Assembly: GCA_002150815.3 (NCBI GenBank)
Contig: NDFF03000370.1
Span: forward strand, 976,132-1,040,131
Length of the DNA: 64,000 nucleotides
Direction: 5' to 3'
Origin: Grammothele lineata
Taxonomy: Eukaryota; Basidiomycota; Agaricomycetes; Polyporales; Polyporaceae
The position numbers were made by a program, and so were the translations under genes. Positions 1-13,303 of the stretch are shown one piece after another. Position 1 is the first letter of the stretch. Each line of letters starts with the position of its first letter. The notes below the pieces were generated by a model that searched no databases, was not told the DNA's origin, and saw nothing but the letters and a program-made list of their open reading frames with translations.

Positions 1-3000
1 GTCGCGTGGTCATTGTCCGGAAAACAGAACGACTATTGGCGCGTCCATTCTTCCCTGTCCCTCTCGGAGGACCAATACGTCACGGCTCTGAACTGCTCGT
101 CCGGTGAGGAAGCTAATGCTGCATCTTCGGCCCCATCTAATCCTCCCCAGGCCTTCTTGCGGTTGGGACGAAATCTACCTTATCTGTCTACACTCTGATC
201 CTGGAGAACGACCTTCCTACATGGTCTCTGAAGTGGTCGTCCACGTATGCACGGTACCCTTACACCAACGTATGGGCATTCATTTCTACCAAACAGTGTT
301 CCCACCCTTTCCCGCGTACGGTTTTCGCCGTCGCTCATGTATATCGCCACTACATTCATGGTGCGTGCTGTCTCTCGAGGGATATTCCACGGCGTTGTAA
401 ATGTTGGATGCATGCAGCATGACAACGTAGTACGCACATACTTGACCACGACCGGACGGCAGACTCAGGTCATCACCCATCCCCGCCCAGTCGCGGATTT
501 CATGTGGCGAAATTCACCAACATCCAGCCGGTCAGTTCAACACAAGCCGTTCGATAATCCAGGCTGCTGACACCGTTACAGAGATGACCCTGTCCTCTAC
601 ACTATCACCACCGACGCAACCCTGCGAATATTCATGCCAGTGATCGACTTGCCCCAGTACCTTCAGCTCCATTCGTCTCTGGACACGTTTTCTTCTCTGC
701 CCTTCGCCGTCGCATGCCAACAAACCCACTCAAGTGTATTCTGGCTCGACCGCGAGGTCATGTGTACGGCACTGAATAGGGTGTTGGCGGAGTCTTCGTC
801 GGCGGAGGAAGACGCACGACGCCGACGCATACGCGAGATCACCGAAGAAGGTTGGGACGTCTTCTTGCGCGTTCTCAACGACGGCTCGCTTGTCGTCCAG
901 GCTGTCGCCGTACGTATACCATTCACTCTTTTCCCACGAGAAAACATACCGACGATGCTCTAGAACATCGACCGCCGACCGCCGACCCTTCTCAAGCATT
1001 TTACTTTGCTTGAGACTCCGCCTAGAACTCTGCCCGGACCACCCCGCCATCTATACGCCGTACCCAATTCCACGCGCGGCTCATTGACCCTTTTAACCTC
1101 GCCGCCTCTTGCCTCATACGAATTGTCGCTGTTATCGTTTTTCGGCGCCCGGGAAATTGGATTACGACACATTGCGTCTGGGGGTGAACATGCTCACCCA
1201 GTGGTGTCTGTTGTTGATGATCCCCGTTCGGAGATCGTTTACTATGTCCGCACACCGAATGGGGAAGGGGTTGGTGCGATACGGGCGGATGGATCTGGCG
1301 AAGTTTGGTCATTCGATTGGGGGAAGACAGGTACCCTCCAGAGGACCGCCAAGTGGTCTCCCGAGGGCGACAGTCGTGCAGAGCGTTATCTGGGGATTTC
1401 TGTAGACCGTTTTGTGGTGATCGATGCTGGTCAGTACGCCGAGACAACATCCCTACACGCACTCATTTTAGATGCTATAGGTCATAACTTTGCAACCTAT
1501 TCTGCCGAGACAAGCACTCTCGTACTACACACAACTCCGTCCGCCTCCCTCCTTGTCCCTCCTCTCACACTACTCTTTGCACTATCCGCCCCTCACTCGG
1601 CTCGCAGGCGCACGCTAGTAGGAGTGACTACAGCGCAGAAGGTCCTGTTGATTACAGCTTCTTTATCCGGTTCTGCCCCGTCCTTGGCCCTCATCTCCGA
1701 ATCTCCTCTCCCGCTACCAGCTCTGCCAAAGCTGATCCTTCCTGTCGACCCGATGGCATGGGTCGGCCAGCTTGGATCGGGAACGCGCAGCACCTCGGAA
1801 GAGCACGACGTACTGCTAAGCGTATCTGAAGAAGGCGATCTCGCGTTCTGGGTCCCAGAGAGTGGATTGATAGCTTCTCCCAAAACGGCCAATGGGGACC
1901 TGAGAGGCGAAAACGGGTCGACGACACTACGTGCAACGTGGAAGTGTACTGGGACGGTGCGAACGGGTCGGAAAGGCTTTACGATGGCGCGCTGCAGTTC
2001 CGCCAAGAAGTCTGTGCTGGGTCAGTGCGGTTTTGCTGAGTGACGTCATGTGCAGTCGTTCACTAAACGATAGTTGTGCCAACTGTCGACGGAGAGGAGC
2101 TCACGATATGGGACTCAAAGGAATCTGAGTTCTCCCTCGGGTTAGAATATCGTCGGGTTTTAAGGTATGCTATCCCGCGAGTTTAGTTTCCGTAGTTGAC
2201 ATGCCCCCATCATTAGCGCGTCCGACCACATTCAAGACCTTGATTGGACGGCAACGCCGGACAACCAATCCATCCTAGCCGTTGGGTTTGCACACCGTAT
2301 CGAGCTTCTCTGTCAACAACGAGCGACGTACTTTGACGAAACACCGGGGTGGGGGATCTGCTGGAAGATCGACATTGGAAGGTTTGTCTGCTCACTGAAT
2401 CCTTCGCTCTTACAAGGTGACATACTATGGATCTATAGCATGATTCCGCATCCTATCAACGATTCGATTTGGTTAGCCAGGGGGACGCTACTCGTCGGTG
2501 CAGGGCACTTCCAGTTCATGTTCGGGGGGAGACCGACGGCAGTTCCCGACGGGCCCCAGCCGGAAAGCTTGTTCGAGCATGTCGCGCGACTCAACGGCCC
2601 GCTAGATGACTACCATCCTCAAATGATTTTGCAATGCTTGCTATGGGGTACGTCAACCTTGTTTGTCTTGCGAGCTATGTCTGAATAGTGCTGTGCAGAA
2701 AAAGTGGAGCTAGTAAAGGATATTATCGTGAACCTCGCTCGCAACCTCGAGTCGGGACGCGATATGCATGAATGGACGTGCTTGCCCATTAAGAGGTATC
2801 TCGAGAGAGACCAAGGAGCGAGACCGGTATGTCTATTAGCAACAATTTGTTCCATAGTGCCCAGGCTAAAGTATGTGCTGCACATAAGACGCAAGTGCAG
2901 CATAAAATGAAGTATTCGTCTCTGTTCAATGTTCCTGAGAGCCAGGAGGAGTAAGCTCACACACCCCGCCCCGGTGATACGATCTGACCCTGTAAGAAAT

Positions 3001-4811
3001 AGCTTGGACGAGAATCCATTCTCAACTTCAGCTGTCCACAAGCTCTTAGAGCGTCTTGAAGAGAAACCTCTACCTCATTTTAGTCCAAAAGAGCATGCTT
3101 CGCTTTTGGGTCTTATCCAGACAACCCTCGAGGTACGTCGTTATATGAACATGCAGCTGAGTTTCCAGGGATGACTCGACTTAACAGATTCAAGAGCAAC
3201 GGCGTGCGCTCGACGCCAACGGCCTTCGGTACCTCATCTCTATGCGGAACTTTTATATTGTTAACCGCCGCGCCTCTGAACCTAACACGCCGTTTTCGGG
3301 AATGAACGGTGTAAGTGGAGCTGGCGCCAACGGCCCCATTGATGCTACGAATCGGCTCCAGCGTCGCGAACGGCTACGGTACCGTGATATGATATGGGCA
3401 TTCCACAGTGAAAGCCAGGATCTGCTCCTGTCAGCGTCCGTCTCAGCCTGCAGTGGGAAAATGCGCTGGGCGGACGCGCACGCGCTAGGCGTGTTCACTT
3501 GGATGCGTTCTCAGGAAACCATGGTTAGCAAACATAGCCTGCTGCAGGCATTCATGCGAATTAATACTATGTCATATTTTAGAAAGCCCACATGGAAGTC
3601 ATCGCACGGAACGAGTACATGGCGGGCGACAATCGCGATCCTACCGCCTGCAGCCTCTTTTACTTTGCGTTGGGAAAGGTAAAGCTCGTTCATGGCCTAT
3701 GGCGGCAGGCGGCATGGCATAAGGAACAGCAGCCGATGCTCAAATTCCTGAACAACGACTTCAACCAAGCACGTTGGCGGACCGCCGCTCAAAAAAATGC
3801 GTTCGCACTTTTGAGCAAACGACGGTTTGGTGCGTCCCCTTTTTCTCGCCCGTACCGAATTCTAATGCCGAGACCGTTGCACACAGAATATGCTGCCGCA
3901 TTCTTCATTCTCGGAGGCAGCCTCAAGGACGCGGTGAGCGTGTGCCTCAAGAACATCGGGGACTGGCAATTGGCGGTCGCCTTGGTGCGTGTGATGGAGG
4001 GGGATGACAGTCCTATGCTGAGGGATATCCTAAACAACACTGTCGTCCCCCTCGCATTCAAAGAGGGTAACCGGTACCTTGCAAGCTGGGCGTTCTGGAT
4101 GCTTCGGCGGCGCGACCTTGCGGTCCGCATCCTAGTTGTAAGTCTCTTTCGTTCCACCTGTTCTCTTGTTCCTGAGAACTCGCCTCAATAGATGCCTCTC
4201 ACGGACGTGGCCTCTGCGCTCGATGTGCCCATTCCCGGGATTGGCGACCCCAACTATGACGACCCTAGTCTTGCGCTCCTCTTCTCCCAGCTCAAGTCCA
4301 AGACGCTTCAGGCAGCGCAAGGCACGAGCGAGATATCTGGCCGGACCGAGTTCAACTTCGTTCTCCAGATCGCACGCGTCTTCTGTCGCATGGGTGCGTT
4401 TCACTTACCCAGTGTGCACAGGGACGCTAAAATGCCTCCTTCATAGGTTGTCACGCACTCGCACTCGACCTCGTGAGGACATGGTCATTCCAGAGGCCGT
4501 CTACGGTTGTCCGCGACCGTCGATCGGAATGGAGACCTCCGAGCCCGATCTCCACGCGCTTCGCTCTCGAGCCCGCGTTGCGCCATAGAACGTCTATCCT
4601 CATCGACATCGACGTTTCGACAGCGCCTCCTACTCGTAGAGCGTCACCTACTCGCTCGCCTGCCCGTCCTAGCTCTCCGGTGCCGCCGGAGAAAGTGGAG
4701 CTCAAACAGGAAGGGGACTTGGTCGCTCGCAAAGCAGGCATAGGGAGCCTCATCAAGTCGGCAAAGCAGGACGTCAAGGTGCCCGAGTTTGACATGGACG
4801 CATTCTTCTAG
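1..4811 (+). CDS. RAV1: RAVE complex subunit Rav1 (5'-truncated by window edge)
   Basis: Rav1/DmX-family protein. In the family it works with Skp1 and Rav2 to reassemble the V1 and Vo sectors of the vacuolar ATPase. The reading frame is already open at base 3, so the start lies left of the window. Many short introns are needed to keep the frame; one is clear from the GT at 540 to the acceptor at about 593, joining SSR to DDPVLY. The first half carries WD-type segments (VRFSPSLMYIATT, then DATLRIFMPVID). The C-terminal Rav1 domain is unmistakable near 3590-4140: ARNEYMAGDNRDPTACSLFY, GLWRQAAWHKEQ, RWRTAAQKNAFALLSKRRF, then AAAFFILGGSLKDAVSVC. The product ends VPEFDMDAFF before the stop at 4809. 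The last 120 residues are Pro/Ser/Arg-rich and less conserved. Identity is secure; exon borders are approximate. Confidence 0.93.
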
Positions 4812-5046
4812 GATGTCTTGTGGATACCACTACCACTTTTTGGAATACGGAGTTTTGTCGTATTGGCTCCCACAGCATGTTTCAATAGATGTATGACGAA
4901 AGATGCATTGTGCAACAAGTACAGGGATGGGAGAGGTCTTCCTAATTCTTATACATGAATGAATCCTGACTGAGCAAACCCACTCCAACGTGAAGCTGAT
5001 GATACTACCACGGTACGAACGACTGCAAGAAGTGTGAATTGACCGT

Positions 5047-6730
5047 TTACGCCTCAACCTGGACCTCGCGCTTCTTGAGTTCGAGATCCTTGCCAATCAT
5101 CCGCTTCCAGACGTTCTGCACGTCTTCGACGACAGTCTCGAAGTGAGAGGTGGCGTCGTACGAACGGGTGATGAAGACATTGTCGGACTCGCCAGTGGCT
5201 GTGGGGGTATAGAGGGAGGAGACCGAGACGAACCTGTACATGTCTAGTCACGCTATGCTCGATGCTAGCGTAGGGAACTCGACTTACTTGTCGTAGATCG
5301 GGCCTAGCAGCTGGAGACCCGGTGCAATCTCCAACTCCGGCTTATCAGTCTCGACAATAGTGCTGACAATTGCGACGTAGATATCCTTTGCGCAGACGTT
5401 GTGTGTGGAAGACACGCATGCGATGTAGATATCTGCCGGGTTGTCATGAGATGTAGCCCTCACGGATCCCATGCGCTGAGAACTCCACTCACCGTTGCGA
5501 CGACCGACTTGGTTCTGAGGAATAATGATCTGCGCACTGTCGGAGTCCTCCGTGCCAGGGATGGGGTGCTTGAGGAAGCAGATGGCACGAACGACCTTGC
5601 CCTCCTCCACGACGCGAACCTTACCGCTGTCACTGGATTTGCCCGCGCCGAAATAGCTGGGATCGCCGACCACCTGCTTGGCCTTAACGGTTTCGTTGCC
5701 GCTTCGGACACCAACGAACTTGCCGTCCCCATCGACGACAATCTCGTCAATGGGCTTGTCAAGCATGTAGGTACCGCCGTAGATAGCGCTCAAGCGCGCG
5801 AACGCCTGGGGAAGCTCGCCAAGGCCGTAGAGGGGGTAGATGTATGGAGACTTGCCGTAGCGGGCCATTGACGAAGTATAGAGGACAATACGTTCGTACG
5901 TTGGCCGCGCCGGCTTCTTCTTATAGCTACGCACAGTGAGAATGAGCTTGCGCTGGTGATACAAATTGTACTTACTCGTCAGTCAAGTAGAGCGCCATGG
6001 CATGGCCGATGAAATCCTGAGTACCCGGCTCAAGACCAAATTTCTCATACACCTGAGCCATCGTATCCTTGTCCAAGTCGATACCTGTTATTACCCCGTC
6101 GAAGTTAGTTCGAGCATGATGCGGCATCAGTCAACACACCCTGGTGAGTAGCCGGGTCTTCGTCCTTCCAGCCTTGCAGGAACTCAAAAAACTTCTTTGC
6201 CCTCCGCTTCTCAAAGAGACCCATAAGAGGGCTCTTGACGGCCTCCATCTCCGTGCTAGGGACCTTAGAGATCTTGCCATCGCGATAAACGAACGAGCCG
6301 GCAATCTGCTTGAACTCCAGGTAGCGTGTTACGTCGGTGTGGACAAGTATGCGGGTAAGCTCTCCGGAGGCAATGATGAATTTGGGGATGAGGTCAACAG
6401 CGTAGTCACGGTCGCGGCCGAGATCTTGAGGAACAGCCTGATCGGGCCTAAACTTGCGGTAGAGCTACGGAGGAGTTTAGGGGTATGAAGGAGTGTAATC
6501 TGGACAGTAGGTGACAGACCTGAGTCAAGTTAAGACTAGCACTGTCACCACCATAGTAGTCATTGCGATCCATGTGGAGAACCTTCTTGCCCTCGACGGA
6601 CAGGAGACCTGAGAGGATACACTCGGTAAGGCCGGTACCGAGAACGACGACCTGCAGCATATGCGTAAGCTGCTGTAAACGTCGAAGAATGTCGTTCAAA
6701 AGGCGTCCGCACGTCGTACTCTTCATCCAT
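5047..6730 (-). CDS. GDI1: Rab GDP-dissociation inhibitor
   Basis: Extracts prenylated, GDP-bound Rab GTPases from membranes and recycles them through the cytosol. Exon 1 encodes only MDEEYD. An intron ending in ctgcag joins it to [18 protein letters not shown], the dinucleotide-fold motif of the GDI/REP family, followed by [10 protein letters not shown]. Later exons give a Rab-binding segment ([20 protein letters not shown]) and the C-terminal conserved block [18 protein letters not shown] before the end at KREVQVEA. Total length, about 450 residues, fits GDI and not the longer REP/choroideremia proteins. The start at 6730 is the only ATG that splices in frame to the VVVLGTG motif. The gene runs convergently with RAV1, with about 235 bp between stops. 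Confidence 0.95.
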
Positions 6731-8211
6731 GGCTGTAGTCTTGGGCTGGAGAGGTTGGGAGAGGCTGGAGACGAGAGACTAGCGACGCGGCTCAGATGCA
6801 ACCGACGCACACCTGCTATATCCCATCGATGCACGTGCCCTGCACGGATCAGATCACCATTCGTTCACCAGACGCTCGCGAGTCCCGACCCTTCGTTTTC
6901 CGCTAGCCTAGATTCTGCACCAGTATTACCCCAGGGTAAACGACATGTAAGATGCTGACCGTACCGCTCAAGGCATCTATCGCTCCGAAATGAAATGCTT
7001 GAACGAACGGCTGTCAAGCGGCCTTGGATCGTACGCTTGCGTGCAGTCAGACGCATTGTCTGTCGGAAATTCCTACTCGGTATTACCACCATTTTAGGCC
7101 CTCTTGCTAGTACGGGCGGCCCTCTCCACGCGTACGGCCAACTGTCTGTACATCCCTATGAGTGTATATAAGATGAGGTTGCACCATGTGTAGGTAACAC
7201 CTCTGCCTGACGAGAGCTTTGTACGGTTTCTGGGAATGCTGATACAATCATGACGTCCCTAGAGACGTAATCGTCGGATGACAAAGACGAATTGTCGTGT
7301 CTGGACATTTGCAAGTGTGATTGGAATGTAAGCAACTCGCCCTCGTCTCGGATGCACCGCGGACCTGTAGCCAGCCTCAAACCGAGGCCGGGCCATTCAG
7401 TGTCGACCGGTCGAGCTCCGGGCCGGCTTAGAAAAGAGGCAGTTTCCCACGAACTCGATTGCTGTGCAGAGACGCCTCTCGCTTATCTTATCTCCATTGC
7501 CAGATCGGATCGCGAAGCTTTCTCGAGGACGACGGCTGAAGCGCTGAAGGCGCTAGTCGGTGTGAGATCGCGGTCGTAGACACGAATGCCAAGAGGTGGA
7601 TTGGCTTCGCAGACATCCAATGCGAGCGGTGGCCAACGGGCGAGCGGGCGATGCACACGCGAGGGAAGTTGCCTGTTGTGGTGATGCAAGTGCTGTGAGT
7701 AACGCGCCGACCAGAATCCGTCGAGGAAGACGGCATGCGACGGCACTGTATGATTCGATCCGCGGCACACGCGCCGTGCGTGTCGTGAAGAATAAGATGC
7801 TTGGACTCGCCGACCGTTGGGGTGCGCGATATGGCACCATCCGATCCGCATTGCCGCCAGTGGGGTCGCGCTCTGTTGTGCCTCGCCGAAATCGATACGA
7901 GCGAGGAATTTCGGGCCGCGAGGACGTCAGCGAAGGGATCTATCGCTACCTCCTCCAGGGATCGTCGCGCACACTCTGAACGCGTCGTGCAGCGCGCGAG
8001 CCACGTTCGTTGTTACGCAGAGCGACGAGAGGTCTTGGCCAATGCGGAGCGAGTGTAGACGTGTTCGCCGTGTTCTTCCCAGAGCGAGGCGCAGTCCGTA
8101 TCGGCCTTCATCGAACCATCATCGACCCCCTTAGCTCCGCGCCAGGTTCATATATAATCCCAGCGCCCACTTTTCCTCTCCTAACCCTCCCCTTCTCCGT
8201 CTACATCCACC
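6731..8211. other. Divergent intergenic region, GDI1 / pyruvate kinase
   Basis: About 1.5 kb between two divergently transcribed genes, so it carries both promoters. Open frames of about 120 codons exist near 7480-7980 on both strands, but they overlap each other, match no family I know and look like chance frames in GC-rich DNA. The last 60 bp before 8212 hold the TATA box and C/T-rich leader of the pyruvate kinase gene. Confidence 0.6.
8151..8157 (+). promoter_or_regulatory. TATA box of pyruvate kinase gene
   Basis: TATATAA, 55-61 bp upstream of the ATG at 8212. It is followed by a C/T-rich tract (about 8168-8210), a layout common in highly expressed fungal housekeeping genes. Sequence and position are seen; promoter function is inferred. 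Confidence 0.7.
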
Positions 8212-10444
8212 ATGTCCTCCTCCTCTCGCATCGAATGGTCTGCCTCGCTCGACCCCACTAAGGCCCAGGTGCCCACGGAAGAGACCAAGTTCCACCGTAA
8301 GGTACATGTCGATCGATCCTCTCTTGCTTGTGCCATAGCAGTCTCAACATGATTCCTGGCATATCGCGTGTACAGACGGCCATCATCGCGACGATTGGTG
8401 CGTTCTACCAATTCAGCGCGACGTGATCTTTCAATTAAGTGGATGCGGCATGCAGGACCGAACGTTAACAATGTCGAGAAGTTGGCGGAGCTGCGTCGGG
8501 CTGGTGTGAACATCGGTGTGTCTAATCCGTCTTTAGACACACCTCCTTTCTCACTCTCGTGCTCAATGCCATGCACGACACGGTGTTTATTCTAAGTCCG
8601 CATGAACTTTTCCCATGGCGAGTACGAGTACCACCAGAGCGTTATTGACAATACGCGCAAAATGGTATCGCGTATGTCCTTGTTATCTCTGTGAGGTGTT
8701 CACGGGGACTCATCATCCCTCAGTCGACCCCGAGGGTCGCCCGGTCGCCATCGCCCTCGACACTGTGCGTATAAGGTCATCTCTCACTATACTTGTTACC
8801 GAAGATCGTCACAGAAAGGGCCCGAGATCCGGACTGGTATGATGAAGAACAAGACAGATGTGAGTACTTGCCATATAGTAATGCTCTGTGTCCTTACACA
8901 GTCCACCACTTTCAGATTCCCATCAAGGCTGGCCATGAGTTCATCCTGTCCTCCGATCCCGCATACAAGGACGCTTGTGATGACAAGGTCATGTATATGG
9001 ACTACGTGCGTGCCCTCATGTCCAACTCAAGGTTCGTACAACTCGCTGAGTTCATGTGTAGAAAAACCTCCCCAAGGTCACCGCTCCGGGCAAACTCGTT
9101 TACGTCGATGACGGCATTCTATCTCTCCTCGTCCTTGCCGTAGAGGGAGACAACGTCCGCGTTCGCGCGCTCAACAATGGCACTCTGAGCTCTCGCAAGG
9201 GTGTTAACCTGCCCAAGACCGACGTTGACCTTCCTGCTCTTTCTGAGAAGGACAAGGCCGATCTCCAGTTCGGTGTCAAGAATGGCGTCGACATGATTTT
9301 CGCGTCTTTCATCCGCCGTGCCGACGACGTCCGTGACATCCGCCGTGTGCTTGGCCCCGATGGCGCCAACATCAAAATTATCGTCAAGATCGAGAACGAG
9401 CAGGGTGTTGCCAACTTCGACGAGATTCTGAAAGAGACAGACGGTGTTATGGTTGCGCGTGGTGATCTTGGTATCGAAATCCCTGCGAGTCAGGTGTTCC
9501 TCGCGCAGAAGATGATGATTGCCAAGTGCAACAAAGCCGGCAAGCCAGTTATTGTGGCTACCCAGATGCTCGAGTCTATGACAGTAAGAGTCTGTTCAGT
9601 CTATTCTGTTCCATGCCGTTAATCCGTCTCCATATCAGTACAACCCTCGTCCGACCCGTGCGGAGGTCAGTGACGTTGCCAACGCCGTCATGGACGGCGC
9701 GGACTGCGTCATGCTGTCTGGTGAGACCGCCAAGGGTTCCTACCCTATCCAGTCTGGTAGGTGTGATTATCGCCCGAAGTGAATATTGCGCTGACAATGT
9801 GATTCAGTCCTCATGATGGCCGAGACTTGCTTGCTCGCGGAGGCCGCGGTCTGCTACCCCGCGCTGTATGACGAGCTTCGCAGCACCACGCCGCGTCCCA
9901 CGGAGACCGCAGAGACCGTCGCGCTTGCTGCTGTTGCTGCGGCTTCGGAGCAGAATGCGAGCGCTATTATCGTCCTCTCCACGAGCGGTAACACCGCCCG
10001 CCTCATCTCTAAGTACCGCCCCTCTGTGCCGATCATCACTGGTACGTCCGACGTGTAGCAAGATGATGAACTTCAGTTCACTGTTCCCGCGTTACAGTCA
10101 CCCGCAACCAGCAAACCTCTCGCCAGATCCACCTCCACAGAGGTGTCTATCCCTTCTGGTACCCCGAGCCTCGCGGCATTGAGGCGCACCAGTGGCAGAC
10201 GGACGTACGTAATGAGTTGAAAACGTTTGTGGTCCGCCAGTCTAACGCGAGCTGCCTGCAGGTCGACAACCGTATTCGGTTTGGTCTTCGGAACGCGCTC
10301 AAGCTCAACATCATCAAGACGGGCACGACCGTCATCGCGGTGCAGGGCTGGAAGGGCGGCCTCGGGCACACGAACACGCTCCGCGTGTTGTCCGTTCCGA
10401 CGGACCCGGCGGATCTGGCGCAGCAGCCTCTGGGCGCCAACTAG
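8212..10444 (+). CDS. PYK1: Pyruvate kinase
   Basis: Converts phosphoenolpyruvate and ADP to pyruvate and ATP, the last step of glycolysis, in the cytosol. The start [14 protein letters not shown] follows a C/T-rich leader and a TATA box. Conserved blocks appear in order across about ten short introns: TAIIATIGP, then [28 protein letters not shown], a long exon with [10 protein letters not shown] (active-site lysine) and [13 protein letters not shown] (metal and substrate binding), [14 protein letters not shown], then [20 protein letters not shown] and [12 protein letters not shown]. The C-terminal effector-binding domain ends LAQQPLGAN. Every signature motif is intact and the length, about 530 residues, is normal. 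A 230-codon frame on the opposite strand over the 3' end is a shadow. Confidence 0.97.
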
Positions 10445-10824
10445 GGCGCGCGGCGCGGGATGAGATTGTAGATGTACAACCACTGTAATAGTAGCAGGAC
10501 ACTCGCGAACAATGCAGCACATAGATGTCCGGAGACGACTGCGAACTGGTGCGAGTGGCGGCGAGTGGGGTGCACACGGGCTGTGAGGAGACTGCTGTGA
10601 GGAGGGGACAGGTCGAGATGGAAGTCGGCGGAGACGCCGGGGGACGGGTGCACGTGGCGGAAGCGGATGGAGAGATGTGCTCGAGCGGGTGGAATGCGAC
10701 CACGTCCACCGCATCCGCCCTCGCAGCTCCCGCCTCTCCCCGCCTCCTCCCCTCCGCGGCGCCATAGCCTATAGCCTCCTAGTCGCCAGCTGCACGCCCG
10801 TGGCCGCCTGGCCCGCCCTCCGAG
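10445..10824. other. Intergenic, pyruvate kinase to glycosyltransferase
   Basis: 380 bp between two co-directional genes. It should contain the pyruvate kinase 3' end and the promoter of the next gene. The last 100 bp are C/T-rich. Nothing else recognised. Confidence 0.5.
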
Positions 10825-13303
10825 ATGGCAACCTCGATATACTTTCCCCAGCAACGCGCCAATGGCTATGCCCCCGAAAAAGCGCGTCCCGCCAATGGCC
10901 TCCCAATGCACTCCTCCGCCGTGCGCGAAAAGTGGCAGAGACACCACCCATCCACATCATGGCTCGTACCCATCTCTCTCCCCATTCCCGGAGTACGCTC
11001 CCGCCGCCTTCGCCTTATGCTTCCCAACCTCCCCAGGCTGCACCACGGCACCATCGCGCGTTTTGGCCGGAAACGAGGGCGTGTACTTTTGGCTGCCGGT
11101 CTCTTGGCCATCGTCTTCACGATAGTCACGATGTTCCGCATACGCGACCGCTTTGTTCCCGAAGATAGGTCGTGGTCAACCAATACCGTCCCTTCCACGC
11201 TCGTCTACAGGCGAGAGGACCTCCAGAGGATATGGGAATGGGAGATAGGTGCTGGACACTATCCAAGTGGGCAGAAGAGTATGTGGCAGTTGCTTGTTAA
11301 CTATATTCTCGTTGCTCATGATCGTCCAGTTCCCGAGACCATTGGCTTGACGGCGCCTCCAATCAACCCTGGACTGCCCCCAAGGAAAGTCTCAACCATC
11401 CCTTCGCGCTTCCGGTCTCCACACACGACCGACACAATTGGCATTGGCGCAAAGCGTGTATACCTTGACATCCACAACAACCCTCCCAATGTCGCCTATC
11501 CACCACGCCCTCTTCCCGGTAGCGTCGCAGACATGGATGTGGTTATGGAACACTGCGACTTCTCGCAAAACAAGGTAGTGTCATTCTCCGCTTTTACTCC
11601 CAGGGGCGTCCATTCACACTGTCGTACAGTATGTTCGGGACTGTCTCGAGGTGCTACGGCTTGGAGGGGGCCTGGACGTCGGCGCCCGGGTGAGGAGAGG
11701 AAAAATGGACGACTGGAAGTACATCTACGTGGAGGACGGGGAGTTCCAGAATAGCACCCAGGCGGTCCAGCAGTTCAACCCAGCAGTCACGCTTAAGAGC
11801 CAAGGCGTCGCGGACCCCAATGCCGGCTTTGTCAAGAAGCGAAACGCCGAGTGGGAACCTCACGTCCATTTCCCCCCGCCGCCTAAGTACATTGCACACC
11901 ACGACCGGCCGACATCATGTGAGGAGAACCCCCATCTCTTCCACATGTTCTGGACGGGCCCGTTCACGGACAAGCCTTATCTCGCTCTCCTGTCCTTCCT
12001 CTACACCCAGAACGTTGGCCTACATCTCGACGATGAGCTCGTCGACCCAGCCATCTGTCGGCCTAAATTCTGGTTGTGGATTAATCCTGGCCCGGCTGCG
12101 TCTGTTCCTAACCCGAACGCGATGCGTGACATGTTCGAGCAACTCAAGTCAAACCCCTGGGCGTCACCCTTCTTGCACCCTCGCTTCAAGGACGTGATCC
12201 AGTTTAAGCTCTGGAACACGACTGAGCAGCTCGACGGCGTCCCGGAGCTCAAGGACGAATGGCGCGCGCTCAGAGATACGCTCTTCAACTCTGGTGGTGT
12301 CGTGGAGAAAATTCCCAAACAGGCGGAAGCTTCTTCCTCGACGGAAGGCGACGTTTCTGAAGCAAGTACCACGAAGTCTGTGGCGGCCGACGAGGACGAC
12401 AAAGTGAACCGTGTCGGCTCAACGTCTCCGAGCTCGTATGACCGGCTCTCCGTCATCCTGTCTGACATGGCGCGCTTCGTGCTCTGCCACCGTTTCGGTG
12501 GTATCTACTTGGATGCAGATACAATCCTACTGCGTGACTGGGAGGAACTATGGGGCTGGAAGGGCGCGTTCGCTTACCGGTGGTCGCGCCTGGAGACGTA
12601 CAACACCGCAGTACTCAAGATGCACAAGGGATCTGCGCTCGGCACGTTCCTCTTCCGCACGGCGCTGAAGAACGGCCTGGACTTCCATCCCATGACGGTA
12701 TCGAGATATACGGCTGACGCGGCGCTTGAAGGACTACTGCTGCGATTACCCGATGCACTCTTCGACTCAGCGTGGCTCAACACGGAAGACTACCAGCGTG
12801 AGCGTCCCCCGCAGCCGTACTTCACAGAGTATGTTTGAAATTCTTCTTAGCCCTCGGTTACATGCTGATGGATATCATCAGGTTTGCCGACTTTTTCTTC
12901 ACTCCCCGGGAGAAGAGTGCCGCTCCACAAGCTTTGGGCTTCACTGGGTTCTTCAGGGGTGCCTACTCTTATCACTTCCACAACTTCTGGTGCGTGACGT
13001 TTGTACACAGCGTCTGCTCAATTCAAATTTATGTTTTGACGTAGGTGGCAACCTTTCGACGCTACACGTAACTGGCCCGATCTTGGTCCTCGCTTCATCG
13101 CGGGTGAGAGGGCGGCACGGACTTTAGCCGAGGCAAACCAGCCTGGCGGGCAGGGGGCGCAGACAGAGAAGGTAGCTCCCACAGAGGACGACGTGGCGGA
13201 TGACAAGCGCGATCTCGACTGGTCCACTGTCTTGAAGCGGACGTTTGAGGCGTACATTCGTGGGGAGATCCCTAACGCGTACGGCGAGTGGCTAAAATGG
13301 TAG
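10825..13303 (+). CDS. Type II membrane glycosyltransferase with DXD motif (GT32-like)
   Basis: Putative Golgi glycosyltransferase of the DXD-containing sugar-binding family (GT32-like or alpha-1,4-GT-like). The N-terminal part is cytosolic and basic. One transmembrane segment follows near residues 93-108 (LLAAGLLAIVFTIVTMF), then a stem. After an intron from about 11574 to 11630 comes a long exon with NPHLFHMFWTGPF, typical of the fold's first strand, and the catalytic region DMARFVLCHRFGGIYLDAD, where DAD is the metal/nucleotide-sugar DXD motif. Two short introns near 12831-12890 and 12990-13045 separate FADFFFTPRE and the final exon, which ends GEWLKW. A Ser/Glu-rich insert (about 12325-12410) interrupts the domain. 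Donor, acceptor and linkage cannot be read from sequence. Confidence 0.85.

Noticed and set aside
7480..7980. Overlapping frames of about 125 codons on both strands between GDI1 and pyruvate kinase
   Set aside because: Mutually overlapping, no splice logic, no conserved motif.
10073..10765. 230-codon minus frame over the pyruvate kinase 3' end
   Set aside because: Antisense to well-conserved pyruvate kinase exons, Arg/Pro/Ser-rich composition, no family similarity.
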